A stretch of DNA of 19,154 nucleotides, from assembly GCA_947311455.1 (NCBI GenBank), contig CAMZKY010000034.1, forward strand, positions 1-19,154. The letters run 5' to 3'. Below, one piece after another: positions 1 through 7,406 of the stretch (position 1 is its first letter; each line of letters opens with the position of its first letter). Below the pieces are notes generated by a model that had not been told where the DNA came from, searched no databases, and was given only the letters and a program-made list of their open reading frames with translations. This stretch comes from an uncultured Marinosulfonomonas sp. GTDB taxonomy: Bacteria > Pseudomonadota > Alphaproteobacteria > Rhodobacterales > Rhodobacteraceae. A program made the translations under genes and the position numbers.

Positions 1-68
1 CCTTCAGGCGTGATCCCGACGCGATCTTCATTTGGCCGCTGCTCGGCCCGCACCCAAAGATGTGTCAT
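1..68 (-). CDS. Saccharopine dehydrogenase-like protein, N-terminal fragment
   Basis: Only the first 22 codons and two further bases lie in the window; the gene runs off the left edge. The visible protein begins MTHLWVRAEQRPNEDRVGIT, followed by PE and probably G. This is the hallmark opening of the alanine dehydrogenase/LYS1-type saccharopine dehydrogenase superfamily, in which a WVR-E-R-E-RV-ITPEG block starts the NAD(P)-binding oxidoreductase. I recall very similar N-termini from Rhodobacterales proteins annotated as saccharopine dehydrogenase, which act in lysine metabolism. The start is supported by an AGGGA motif about 8 bases upstream of the ATG. An array of short tandem repeats (147-213) lies upstream. 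With so little sequence an alanine dehydrogenase relative cannot be excluded. Confidence 0.72.
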   Translation of the reverse strand, partial: MTHLWVRAEQRPNEDRVGITPE

Positions 69-132
69 ATCAAATTCCCTATATTGTTGGTGATTTGGTA
101 GAGCAGATTTGAAGGGCTGCCAATGGGAAAAT

Positions 133-147
133 CACCGAAAACCGGTG
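133..147. repeat. Short inverted repeat CACCG-N5-CGGTG
   Basis: CACCG (133-137) and CGGTG (143-147) are perfect inverted arms around AAAAC, directly abutting the tandem repeat array at 147-213. It could be an operator half-site pair or a small hairpin. The 5-bp arms are short enough to arise by chance. Confidence 0.35.
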
Positions 148-213
148 TATGGCAAGCGTATGGCTTACGTATGGCAAGCGTATGGCAAATTGTATGGCAA
201 ATTGTATGGGGGC
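147..213. repeat. Tandem array of six 11-12 bp repeats (GTATGGCAAGC-type)
   Basis: Six contiguous copies begin with GTATGG: GTATGGCAAGC (147-157), GTATGGCTTAC (158-168), GTATGGCAAGC (169-179), GTATGGCAAATT (180-191), GTATGGCAAATT (192-203) and a terminal GTATGGGGGC (204-213). The first three have an 11-bp period and the next two a 12-bp period, so successive copies fall close to one helical turn apart. The array lies between the end of the response regulator gene and the start of the saccharopine dehydrogenase-like gene, about 80-145 bp upstream of that ATG. It could be a cluster of protein-binding sites or simple slippage-derived repetition. Confidence 0.8.
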
Positions 214-291
214 GATCCGCTTGTCAATCCTTACGGCTTTCCTCGCTGTGTTGAAGAGCACCCGCAAGGGGGCGATAAAACTTTGGCTTTG

Positions 292-993
292 TTATTCCCA
301 AACCACATCCCCCAAAAAGATATATCCGGCCCCGTAGATGGTTTTGATCAGGCGCGGATTTTTCGGGTCTTCTTTCAGTTTGGTGCGCAGGCGGGAAATG
401 CGCACGTCCATAGCACGATCAAAGCTTTCGCCGGCGGTGCCGCCAAGGCTTTCTTGCATTTGGGCGCGCGAGATCAGGCGTTTGGGGCTGTTCAGAAACA
501 GGCGCAACACCTCGCCTTCGGCGTGGCTGAACGGGGTTTGTTCGCCGTTTATGTCTACCAGAACATAGCTGTCGAATTGTGCTGTCCAGCCCTCGAAAAA
601 AGCGGTGTTTGCAGCTTTGTCAAAGGGTTTACCTTTGCGCAGGCGCACCCGCACCCGCGCGACAACTTCGGCGGGGTCGAACGGTTTGATAATATAATCA
701 TCGGCCCCCAGCTCAAGCCCCGTGACCCGATCCTGCACCTGTGCGCGCCCCGATATGATGATGATCGACGCACCGGATTCCAACGCCAAACGATGCACCA
801 GCGCCAGGCCGTCTTTGTCGGGCAGGCCCAGATCAACCAAGCACACATCGGGGGTGGTATGGGTAAGTGAGGCTTCGAATTCGGTGGCGCGGCTATAGGT
901 GGCAGTGCGAAATCCAGCCTCTTCCAAGGCGTCGGAAAGCATGCGGCGGATTTCGGGCTCATCGTCAAGAATGGTGACAAGAGGTTTGGTCAT
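292..993 (-). CDS. OmpR/PhoB-family response regulator
   Basis: This is a 233-residue DNA-binding response regulator. Residues 1-120 form a receiver domain with acidic pocket D10/D11, likely phosphoacceptor D54 (in CLVDLGLPDKDG), S81 and the conserved lysine K103 (in IIKPFDP). Residues about 135-227 form the OmpR-type winged helix, ending RLIKTIYGAGYIF. Its ATG overlaps the stop of the upstream hybrid kinase gene in an ATGA (990-993), so the two are translationally coupled and almost certainly a cognate pair. It should be phosphorylated by the kinase and bind DNA as a transcription factor. Targets are unknown; nearby candidates are the divergent region at 5220-5444 and the repeat array at 147-213. 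I see no clear terminator after its stop. Confidence 0.93.
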   Translation of the reverse strand: MTKPLVTILDDEPEIRRMLSDALEEAGFRTATYSRATEFEASLTHTTPDVCLVDLGLPDKDGLALVHRLALESGASIIIISGRAQVQDRVTGLELGADDYIIKPFDPAEVVARVRVRLRKGKPFDKAANTAFFEGWTAQFDSYVLVDINGEQTPFSHAEGEVLRLFLNSPKRLISRAQMQESLGGTAGESFDRAMDVRISRLRTKLKEDPKNPRLIKTIYGAGYIFLGDVVWE

Positions 994-2897
994 AACGTGG
1001 TATCCGATGCGATAAACGTGGCCAGCTCAATGGCGGTGAACGGTTTGGGCAATAGGGGATAACGGCTGGCCCCGTCAATTCGTAGTGGATCATTTGGCCC
1101 GCGTGATGTCATTAAGCAGCAGGTGGCCTTAAGGCCGGATTTTTGCAGATCATCCAGCATTTCAACCCCGGTTGTTTCGCCCATAAGCGAGATATCAGAG
1201 AGCACAAAGTTCACCCCCTCAAGCATGGCCAAAATGCTACCTTCTTCGGCACTTGAGGCCTCGATCACGCGGTGGCCCATGTCGGTGAGCATTTCGCGCA
1301 CATTGGTTCGGATGTCGTGGGAATCCTCGACCAGCAGGATCATTTTCGGGGTGATTTCAGTGGGCGCATTGCGCAGGGGCAAACGCAGGCTAACCAAGGC
1401 ACCCTGTTCTGTATTTTCAAGCCGCACATGGCCGCCCGCCAGTTTGATATGATCATACACCATCGATAGGCCAAGGCCCGAGCCTTCGCCGCCTTTGGTT
1501 GTGAAAAACGGATCAAGCGCGTGTTTCAAGGCGTCTTGTGAAAACCCCCCGCCTGTGTCGGACACAGTGATTTCGATCCAGGTATCGCGCAGGGGTTTGG
1601 CGGTGATGGTGATCTGGCCTTCGGCATTGCCGATGGCGTCTTTGGCGTTCAGGGTCAGGTTTAACAGCGTATCGCGCAACGCGCCTGCATCCAGCATCAC
1701 GGGGGTGGTGATATCTGCGCAGTCACATACCAGTGTCACGCCGTCTGGCAATGTAGGATTTGCGAGGGTTTGCAGATCTTGCATCACATCGCAAAACCTG
1801 ACAGCGGTCAGGCGGATTTCGCGCGGCGCGGATAAATCGGCAATGCGGTTTAACAGGCTGCCGCCACGGCGCGCCGCCGACAGGGTGGCGGTGATCAGGT
1901 CTTGCGCCTCGACCGTATCCACAAGGCGCGAAAGGCGGCTTTGGACCCCCATGATGATGGTTAAAAGGTTGGCAAAATCATGGGCCATGCCGCTGGTCAG
2001 TTGTGCGGCCAATTCTCGTTTGTGAGTATGGGCCAAGGCGGCGCGGGCCTGCGCCTCTTCGGTGACGTCCATCGAAAGAATATAGACGCCATTTTTATCG
2101 GGATTCAGAGCCACGCGCAGGCGGCGGCCAGTCTCGTCATCTGTTAATTCGGAAACGCTGGCCTGGCCTTTGAAAGCCTTGGTCAAATGTGGTTCAAGCT
2201 TGGCAAATACCTGTGCACCAAGCGCCTCGGAAATATGCATCCCCAGAATGTTTGACGGGCTGCTGGGCAGGATCGACGACAGGCGGCGATTGGAATAGGT
2301 GTAATATCCGTCGGGATCGACATGGGCGATATGGGCGGGCATCATTTCGGTGGTCAGGCGGGCGCGGGCCTCCATTTCGGTAAGCTGATGCTTCGCCTCT
2401 TCCAGTGCGGCATTGGTGGCGGCAAGCGCGCGGTTGGTTTTTGACAGGCTTTCGGCATGATCCAGCACCTGATCCGACAATTCCTCGGAACGGGCGCGCA
2501 ACAGTTTTTCCTGATCTTTGATCGCGGTAATATCGGTATAAACCGCAATCCAGCCCCCGTCGGGCAAAGGGTTCCCCTCGATTGCGATGGTTTGGCCGTT
2601 GGCGCGGGTGCGTTCCAGATAATGGGGTTCAAACTCGCGGGCTTGCTTGATGCGGATTGTTACAAACTCATCCAGATTATCAATTTCGCCGTAATCCCCA
2701 CGTTCGGCCAGATACCGGATTGTATCGGCAAAATTTGCCCCGGGTTCGCACAGGTTATCGGGCAGGCCGAACATTTCCTTGAACGGCCGATTGACCCGAA
2801 CGCAGCGCAGATCACTGTCGTAGATCGACAGTGCCTGCTGGATCAGGTTTAGTCCGGCGCGGGTCAGATTTTCGGTTGTGGCTTTGTTTGCGGCCAT
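990..2897 (-). CDS. Soluble hybrid sensor histidine kinase (PAS-PAS-HisKA-HATPase-REC)
   Basis: The 635-residue protein has no signal peptide or membrane segment, so it should sense a cytoplasmic cue. Order: a PAS-like domain (about 12-125, PAS-7 style), a coiled coil (about 128-178), a second PAS-like domain (about 179-285), a dimerisation/phosphoacceptor helix with H306 in GMAHDFANLL, an ATPase domain with N417 in LNLTLNAKDA, G-box DTGGG (447-451) and GEGSGLGL (470-477), then a C-terminal receiver (about 518-630) with D568 and K618 in LLPKPF. The HDFANLL H-box is typical of hybrid kinases that use a C-terminal receiver, sometimes to shunt phosphate or act as phosphatase. A GGAGAGG ribosome-binding site precedes the ATG. 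It lies downstream of the flavoprotein-reductase fusion on the same strand with a 69-bp gap and no obvious terminator, so co-transcription is possible. The ligand is unknown. Confidence 0.93.
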   Translation of the reverse strand: MAANKATTENLTRAGLNLIQQALSIYDSDLRCVRVNRPFKEMFGLPDNLCEPGANFADTIRYLAERGDYGEIDNLDEFVTIRIKQAREFEPHYLERTRANGQTIAIEGNPLPDGGWIAVYTDITAIKDQEKLLRARSEELSDQVLDHAESLSKTNRALAATNAALEEAKHQLTEMEARARLTTEMMPAHIAHVDPDGYYTYSNRRLSSILPSSPSNILGMHISEALGAQVFAKLEPHLTKAFKGQASVSELTDDETGRRLRVALNPDKNGVYILSMDVTEEAQARAALAHTHKRELAAQLTSGMAHDFANLLTIIMGVQSRLSRLVDTVEAQDLITATLSAARRGGSLLNRIADLSAPREIRLTAVRFCDVMQDLQTLANPTLPDGVTLVCDCADITTPVMLDAGALRDTLLNLTLNAKDAIGNAEGQITITAKPLRDTWIEITVSDTGGGFSQDALKHALDPFFTTKGGEGSGLGLSMVYDHIKLAGGHVRLENTEQGALVSLRLPLRNAPTEITPKMILLVEDSHDIRTNVREMLTDMGHRVIEASSAEEGSILAMLEGVNFVLSDISLMGETTGVEMLDDLQKSGLKATCCLMTSRGPNDPLRIDGASRYPLLPKPFTAIELATFIASDTTL

Positions 2898-2966
2898 GTG
2901 CCTCTCCGTTTCACTGCATGGCTAGCACTCGTTTCTGGTTTGTGGAAGGGGGAGGATATATATCGT

Positions 2967-5219
2967 CTAGTACAGCTCGGTGAAAATCCGGTTTGCACCT
3001 TTTTCACGAAGCAGGCGCTGCACATCCATGACCATGTTGGGGTTGCCGCATATGTAGAAATCTGTATCGGGAAAGGCGATGGATTTGCTGGCGTCTGAAT
3101 TCAGGTATTGGGTAATGCGTCCGTTAAAAATATCGCTGGCCGTGGTCTTTTCACGCGATAGGCAATAGGTGGTTTTGATATTATGGCCCTGTTTGGCAAG
3201 GTAATCGGGCACATAATTGCCGGCTTGTTTGCCTGTGCCAAAAATGAAATGTGCGTTGTCGGTGTTTGGCAGCGCTTCAAGCATTGCCATCAGCGGCACC
3301 ATGCCGGTGCCTGTTGAGATGAAACAGATTTTGGCTGTTGGATTTTGCAGTAGGAAATTGCCTTTGGGGGCGGAAAATGTGACGGGATTGCCAACATCAA
3401 GCGCACAAACATAGTTTGACCCGACGCCATCGGGGCGCGTATCGATCACCAGCGTTAGAACGCCCTCTTTGACCGACAAAACCGAATAGGAGCGTTTGTC
3501 GTGATCTGAAACAAGCAAATCCACATGCTGCCCCGCGCGAAAATCAATTGGAGTATCGGCTTTGATCTTTAGTTCGTAAACCGATTGGTTTTTTGCGGTT
3601 TTTTCGATCAGCGTGCCTGACCGGATGTTCATAGATCGCGCAGCTCCAACCCATTTTGGCACAGGTTTTTTGTGGGCAATACTGGCGGCTGTCATGATGC
3701 GCAGAAAGCCAAACGGCCCGATCACACAGCTTGCCGCAGCGATTCCGCCAAACAGCGCGCCGACAATTCCCGACGCGCAGACGTCACTGCCGCTCAGGAA
3801 CAGCCCTTTAATCGGGGTGTGAGGCGTGGCCGAGATCATATCAAACCGTGCGGGCGTGCCGGGAATGCCATACATTTCACCGCGCGCGCGGCCTGTATAA
3901 TGTTCGATGGTAAGTGGGGTTGAAAGCTCGGCGTAATCCACGCTGTCGCCAAATCCGGGAAACTGTTTTTCGGCAACGGCCAGCAGGTTTGTGGTGATCT
4001 TGTCTTTTAGGAGGTAGTATTCCGCAGGGCGATCCGCCCATATCGCGAACTTTTCCGGATCAACAAGCACTGAAATTTCAGCGGTATGGCCGCGCGCGGC
4101 GTGGTTTTTCATGGATGGAAACGAGACAAATCCAAAAGTGGATTGCCCCGCAATCAGGGCGTTTGTCATTTTGACGATATCGCTATGCTCCAAGCTGCTG
4201 TCAATCCAGTAATTCTCTCCTTGCACGCCGAATTTTTCGGGACTTTCCTTTAGGCCAACATACAATGTTACCATTGAGAGCCCCGGCTTGACCGCTGACA
4301 GTTCTGCGCGCTGGGCGCGGCAATATTTTTCCGGAATTAGGGTCCGATATGTCAGGTCTGCGCCTACATTCGAAATGATGGTTTTGGCGTGATATTCGGC
4401 CCTCATCCCATTGCTTTGACGGGTTGCAACGCCATAGGCGCGCCCGTCACGGATCAGAATTTCGGTGACTTCGGTATCCAGCTGGATTTGGCCGCCTGCC
4501 AAGGCGATAACCTGCTCGGTGGCGTTGGAAATGGAATGCCCGCCGCCTTCGGGGAAAAATGCGCCTGAACCGGAACAATAGCTCCAGATAACCAAAGCGT
4601 GTTGGCCAAAACTGCTTTTTTCGGGGGGAACGCCGTAGTCCCCCCATTGTGCGGTTAAGAATGATTTTAAACGATCATCCTTGAAATGTTTATCCATGTA
4701 GGCGCGGGTGGTCATTCGGGCTAGTTTGCCTTTGCCGATGGTTTTCAGGATGAACGGAAGGCGCGCCAGAATATCGGCAAAACGGCTGGTGTAGTTGCGC
4801 AGATACCACGTGCTGGCGGCTTCAAGATCGCGCAGATATTGATGTATTGCGCGCTCTTCCGCAGGGAATTTATCAATCAGATTTCTAGCAAATATTTTTG
4901 GGTCTTTGTGAACTTCGATCTGGGTGCCGTGATTAACCAGTCTATCGTAAACATCCGGCATTTCATTCCACGCGACCTGTTTTCCGGTGATGTAATCCAT
5001 GGCCATGCGCGCGCTTTCCCCCGGAGCCATTCCGCCAACATAATGGATGCCCACATCCCAGCTGTATTGATTGCGGTGGAATTCATGGGTTTGGCCACCC
5101 GCGACATAGTGTTTTTCAAGCACCAAAACCTTTTTGTTTTTTAGTCGTGCAAGAATAGCAGCTGTGGTTAGCCCGCCGATTCCCGAGCCGATTACAATTA
5201 CGTCAAATGTCTGTGCCAT
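2967..5219 (-). CDS. Fusion oxidoreductase: phytoene desaturase/retinol saturase-like flavoprotein plus ferredoxin-reductase-like domain
   Basis: The 750-residue protein fuses two redox modules. Residues 1 to about 505 resemble the CrtI/CRTISO/retinol-saturase branch of FAD-dependent oxidoreductases: dinucleotide-binding VIGSGIGGLTTA near the N-terminus, KHYVAGGQTHEF (37-48), DVGIHYVGG (55-63) and a C-terminal FAD motif KGLFLSGSDVCASG (471-484). Residues about 528-750 resemble ferredoxin-NADP reductase: a flavin-binding RSYSV motif (576-580), a nucleotide-binding STGTGMVP (635-642), CGNPNMV (724-730) and C-terminal TELY. No 2Fe-2S cysteine cluster is visible. I infer that the reductase half feeds NAD(P)H electrons to the saturase/isomerase half; the substrate is unknown. 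I chose the MAQTF start: GGAG lies 9 bases upstream, whereas the earlier in-frame ATG at 5252 overlaps the predicted -10 box and has no ribosome-binding site. Confidence 0.87.
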   Translation of the reverse strand: MAQTFDVIVIGSGIGGLTTAAILARLKNKKVLVLEKHYVAGGQTHEFHRNQYSWDVGIHYVGGMAPGESARMAMDYITGKQVAWNEMPDVYDRLVNHGTQIEVHKDPKIFARNLIDKFPAEERAIHQYLRDLEAASTWYLRNYTSRFADILARLPFILKTIGKGKLARMTTRAYMDKHFKDDRLKSFLTAQWGDYGVPPEKSSFGQHALVIWSYCSGSGAFFPEGGGHSISNATEQVIALAGGQIQLDTEVTEILIRDGRAYGVATRQSNGMRAEYHAKTIISNVGADLTYRTLIPEKYCRAQRAELSAVKPGLSMVTLYVGLKESPEKFGVQGENYWIDSSLEHSDIVKMTNALIAGQSTFGFVSFPSMKNHAARGHTAEISVLVDPEKFAIWADRPAEYYLLKDKITTNLLAVAEKQFPGFGDSVDYAELSTPLTIEHYTGRARGEMYGIPGTPARFDMISATPHTPIKGLFLSGSDVCASGIVGALFGGIAAASCVIGPFGFLRIMTAASIAHKKPVPKWVGAARSMNIRSGTLIEKTAKNQSVYELKIKADTPIDFRAGQHVDLLVSDHDKRSYSVLSVKEGVLTLVIDTRPDGVGSNYVCALDVGNPVTFSAPKGNFLLQNPTAKICFISTGTGMVPLMAMLEALPNTDNAHFIFGTGKQAGNYVPDYLAKQGHNIKTTYCLSREKTTASDIFNGRITQYLNSDASKSIAFPDTDFYICGNPNMVMDVQRLLREKGANRIFTELY

Positions 5220-5247
5220 TTTTAGAATCTCCAAAAGCGTTCGGGCT

Positions 5248-5276
5248 TGCATAATCTGGTAACTTTACATTGTCAA
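5248..5276 (-). promoter_or_regulatory. Predicted sigma70-type promoter for the fusion oxidoreductase gene
   Basis: Read on the minus strand, a perfect TTGACA (5276-5271) is followed after exactly 17 bp by TATGCA (5253-5248). Transcription would start near 5241, giving a short leader with the GGAG ribosome-binding site before the ATG at 5219. The -10 box matches consensus only in its first three bases. Confidence 0.55.
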
Positions 5277-5305
5277 GATATTGGGTTGCACCCGTTTTTC
5301 TGATT

Positions 5306-5317
5306 CAAAGCGCTTTG
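5306..5317. promoter_or_regulatory. Perfect 12-bp palindrome CAAAGCGCTTTG, likely operator
   Basis: CAAAGC is followed directly by its reverse complement GCTTTG. The site sits in the divergent region, about 30 bp upstream of the -35 box of the minus-strand promoter and about 130 bp before the plus-strand operon. An AT-rich palindrome with a central CG step is the form of operator bound by LacI-family and some other helix-turn-helix repressors. No such regulator is encoded in this window. Confidence 0.45.
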
Positions 5318-5356
5318 TTACAATTCGTTAGATTTGGGTAAACATCACGAAAAAAT

Positions 5357-5379
5357 TGACCTTCAGGAAAAATTGGTCA
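5357..5379. promoter_or_regulatory. Inverted repeat TGACC-N13-GGTCA with embedded direct repeat
   Basis: TGACC (5357-5361) and GGTCA (5375-5379) form a perfect inverted pair. AAAAATTG also occurs twice with a 17-bp period (5351-5358 and 5368-5375). The site is 66-88 bp upstream of the acyl-CoA synthetase start, where a promoter or operator of the plus-strand operon would be expected. I could not assign a convincing -10 box. Confidence 0.4.
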
Positions 5380-5394
5380 GTCTAGGGGAAAGAT

Positions 5395-5428
5395 TCGCCT
5401 GAATTGGCGAGGTACCGCAATGACGGTA
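5395..5428 (+). promoter_or_regulatory. Two small leader hairpins before the acyl-CoA synthetase gene
   Basis: TCGCC (5395-5399)/GGCGA (5406-5410) and TACCG (5413-5417)/CGGTA (5424-5428) are two consecutive perfect 5-bp stems, each with a 6-base loop. They end just before the ribosome-binding site GGGGAGGTG (5431-5439). A three-codon ATG-to-TAG mini-ORF (5420-5431) overlaps the second stem. A role in translation control is possible, but stems this short may be chance. Confidence 0.3.
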
Positions 5429-5444
5429 TAGGGGAGGTGATATT

Positions 5445-7406
5445 TTGGCGACAACACAATCGGCTTTGGATTCTATTCCGGCCCTACTTGCACGCAATGC
5501 CGCCAGTTTTGGTGACAAGGCCGCGTATCGCGAAAAAGAATACGGCATTTGGCAGCGCTGGAACTGGAGTGATGCGGCTAAAGAGGTCGAGGCGCTGGCG
5601 CTGGGTTTTTTGAACCTTGGTATTCACGAGGGTGATTTTGTCGCCATTATTGGCCGCAACCGTCCGCATTTTTATTGGGCCATGGTTGCCGCGCAATCTG
5701 TCGGTGCGATTCCGGTGCCCCTGTATAATGACGCCAACGCCGAAGAGATGGCCTATGTTCTGGGCCATTGCGGCGCACGGTTTATTGTGGTGGATGATCA
5801 GGAGCAGGTCGACAAAGTGATCGAGGTGCAAGACCAGTTGCACCAGTTTGAACACATGATCTATCTTGATCCGCGCGGTTTGCGTAAATACGATCACCGC
5901 CGTTTGCACGAATTTACCCATATTCAGGAACAAGGCCGCGCCGCGCGCGATGAATTCGGCCCCGAATTGGCCGCTCGCACCGCGCGTTTGAATATGGAAA
6001 GCACCTGTGTGATGCTGTATACCTCTGGCACCACCGGCAAACCCAAGGGCGTGGTTCTATCCAATCGCAACGTGATTGTGACCTCTAAAAATTCCTGTGA
6101 TTTTGATCATCTGGCCCCGGGCGAGGAGGTTCTGGCCTATCTGCCGATGGCGTGGGTTGGTGATTTTATCTTTTCTATTGGTCAGGCCTATTGGAGCGGA
6201 TTTTGTGTAAACTGCCCCGAAAGTGCGGATACCATGATGACGGATTTGCGCGAAATCGGGCCAACCTATTATTTCGCCCCGCCGCGTTTCTTTGAGGGCC
6301 AGTTAACCAGCGTGATGATCCGCATGGAAGACGCCGGAAAATTCAAAAAGCGTCTGTTCAAGAAATATATGGAGGTGGCCAAACGGGTTGGCCCCGCCAT
6401 TCTGGATGGCAAGGCCGTTAGCTTTGCTGATCGGTTAAGCTATACACTGGGCAATCTGTTTGTTTACGGCCCGCTGAAAAACACCCTTGGCCTAAGCCGC
6501 GTGCGGGTTGGCTATACGGCCGGCGAGGCGATCGGGCCGGAATTGTTTGAATTTTACCGCTCGATCGGGATCAACCTGAAACAGCTATACGGCCAAACCG
6601 AGGCCACGGTTTTTATCACCCAGCAACCCGACGGCGAAGTGCGCGCTGATACGGTTGGGGTGCCATCGCCGGATGTGGAAATCAAAATCGAGGATAACGG
6701 CGAGATTTACTATCGCTCGCCCGGGGTGTTCGAGGAATATTATCAAAACCCCGAAAGCACCGCCGACACCAAAGACCCCGAAGGCTGGGTGGCCACGGGG
6801 GATGCGGGCTTTATCGAAAAAAGCAGCGGCCATTTGCGGATTATCGACCGTGCCAAAGACGTTGGTAAAATGTCTGACGGCGGTATGTTTGCGCCCAAGT
6901 TTGTTGAAAACAAGCTGAAATTCTATCCTGACATTCTGGAATCCGTGGTGTTTGGCGCAGATCGTGATAGATGCGTGGCGTTTATCAACATTGATCTAAC
7001 CGCTGTCGGGAACTGGGCAGAGCGTAACAATGTTGCCTATGGTTCCTATCAGGAATTGGCGGGCCATCCCGAGGTTTACAACACCATTCAGGGCCATATC
7101 GAAGAGGTCAACAAATCGGTGGCCTGTGATGAAATGCTGTCGGGCTGTCAAATTCATCGGTTCCTGATTTTGCACAAGGAACTGGATGCCGATGACGGCG
7201 AAATGACCCGCACCCGCAAGGTGCGTCGCAAGATCGTGGGTGAAAAATTCGCCGATCTGGTTGATGCGCTTTATGGGGGCAAAGACGAAATTTATACGGA
7301 AACCGAAGTGACATATGAAGACGGGCGCAAAGGCTCGATCTCGGCCACATTGGAAATCCGCGACGTGGCCGTTGTGCCGGTGAACGCAAAGGTGGCGGCA
7401 GAATGA
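5445..7406 (+). CDS. AMP-forming acyl-CoA synthetase (long-chain/aryl acid-CoA ligase type)
   Basis: The 653-residue protein belongs to the ANL adenylating superfamily. It activates a carboxylic acid with ATP to an acyl-adenylate and transfers it to CoA. Visible core motifs are the P-loop YTSGTTGKPKG (192-202), YGQTE (382-386), TGD (451-453), the hinge IIDRAKDVGKMSDGG (466-480) and a C-terminal MTRTRKVRRK (587-596) that should hold the adenylation lysine. A tail of about 45 residues follows. The start is TTG at 5445, supported by a strong GGAGG 7 bases upstream and no ATG in a better place. It is the first gene of the operon and overlaps the next by 4 bp. In this setting it probably activates the acid brought in by the downstream ABC importer; chain length and aromatic or aliphatic preference cannot be read from sequence. 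Confidence 0.92.
   Translation: MATTQSALDSIPALLARNAASFGDKAAYREKEYGIWQRWNWSDAAKEVEALALGFLNLGIHEGDFVAIIGRNRPHFYWAMVAAQSVGAIPVPLYNDANAEEMAYVLGHCGARFIVVDDQEQVDKVIEVQDQLHQFEHMIYLDPRGLRKYDHRRLHEFTHIQEQGRAARDEFGPELAARTARLNMESTCVMLYTSGTTGKPKGVVLSNRNVIVTSKNSCDFDHLAPGEEVLAYLPMAWVGDFIFSIGQAYWSGFCVNCPESADTMMTDLREIGPTYYFAPPRFFEGQLTSVMIRMEDAGKFKKRLFKKYMEVAKRVGPAILDGKAVSFADRLSYTLGNLFVYGPLKNTLGLSRVRVGYTAGEAIGPELFEFYRSIGINLKQLYGQTEATVFITQQPDGEVRADTVGVPSPDVEIKIEDNGEIYYRSPGVFEEYYQNPESTADTKDPEGWVATGDAGFIEKSSGHLRIIDRAKDVGKMSDGGMFAPKFVENKLKFYPDILESVVFGADRDRCVAFINIDLTAVGNWAERNNVAYGSYQELAGHPEVYNTIQGHIEEVNKSVACDEMLSGCQIHRFLILHKELDADDGEMTRTRKVRRKIVGEKFADLVDALYGGKDEIYTETEVTYEDGRKGSISATLEIRDVAVVPVNAKVAAE

Noticed and set aside
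147..213. CRISPR array or replication iterons
   Set aside because: Units of 11-12 bp are contiguous with no spacers, and no cas or replication initiator gene is in the window.
109..870. Long plus-strand open frame of 253 codons
   Set aside because: It is antisense to the response regulator, whose protein is clearly recognisable. The frame shows no domain and overlaps the repeat array.
5220..5252. Longer start (MQARTLLEILK...) for the fusion oxidoreductase
   Set aside because: The upstream ATG coincides with the predicted -10 box and lacks a ribosome-binding site, while the MAQTF start has GGAG.
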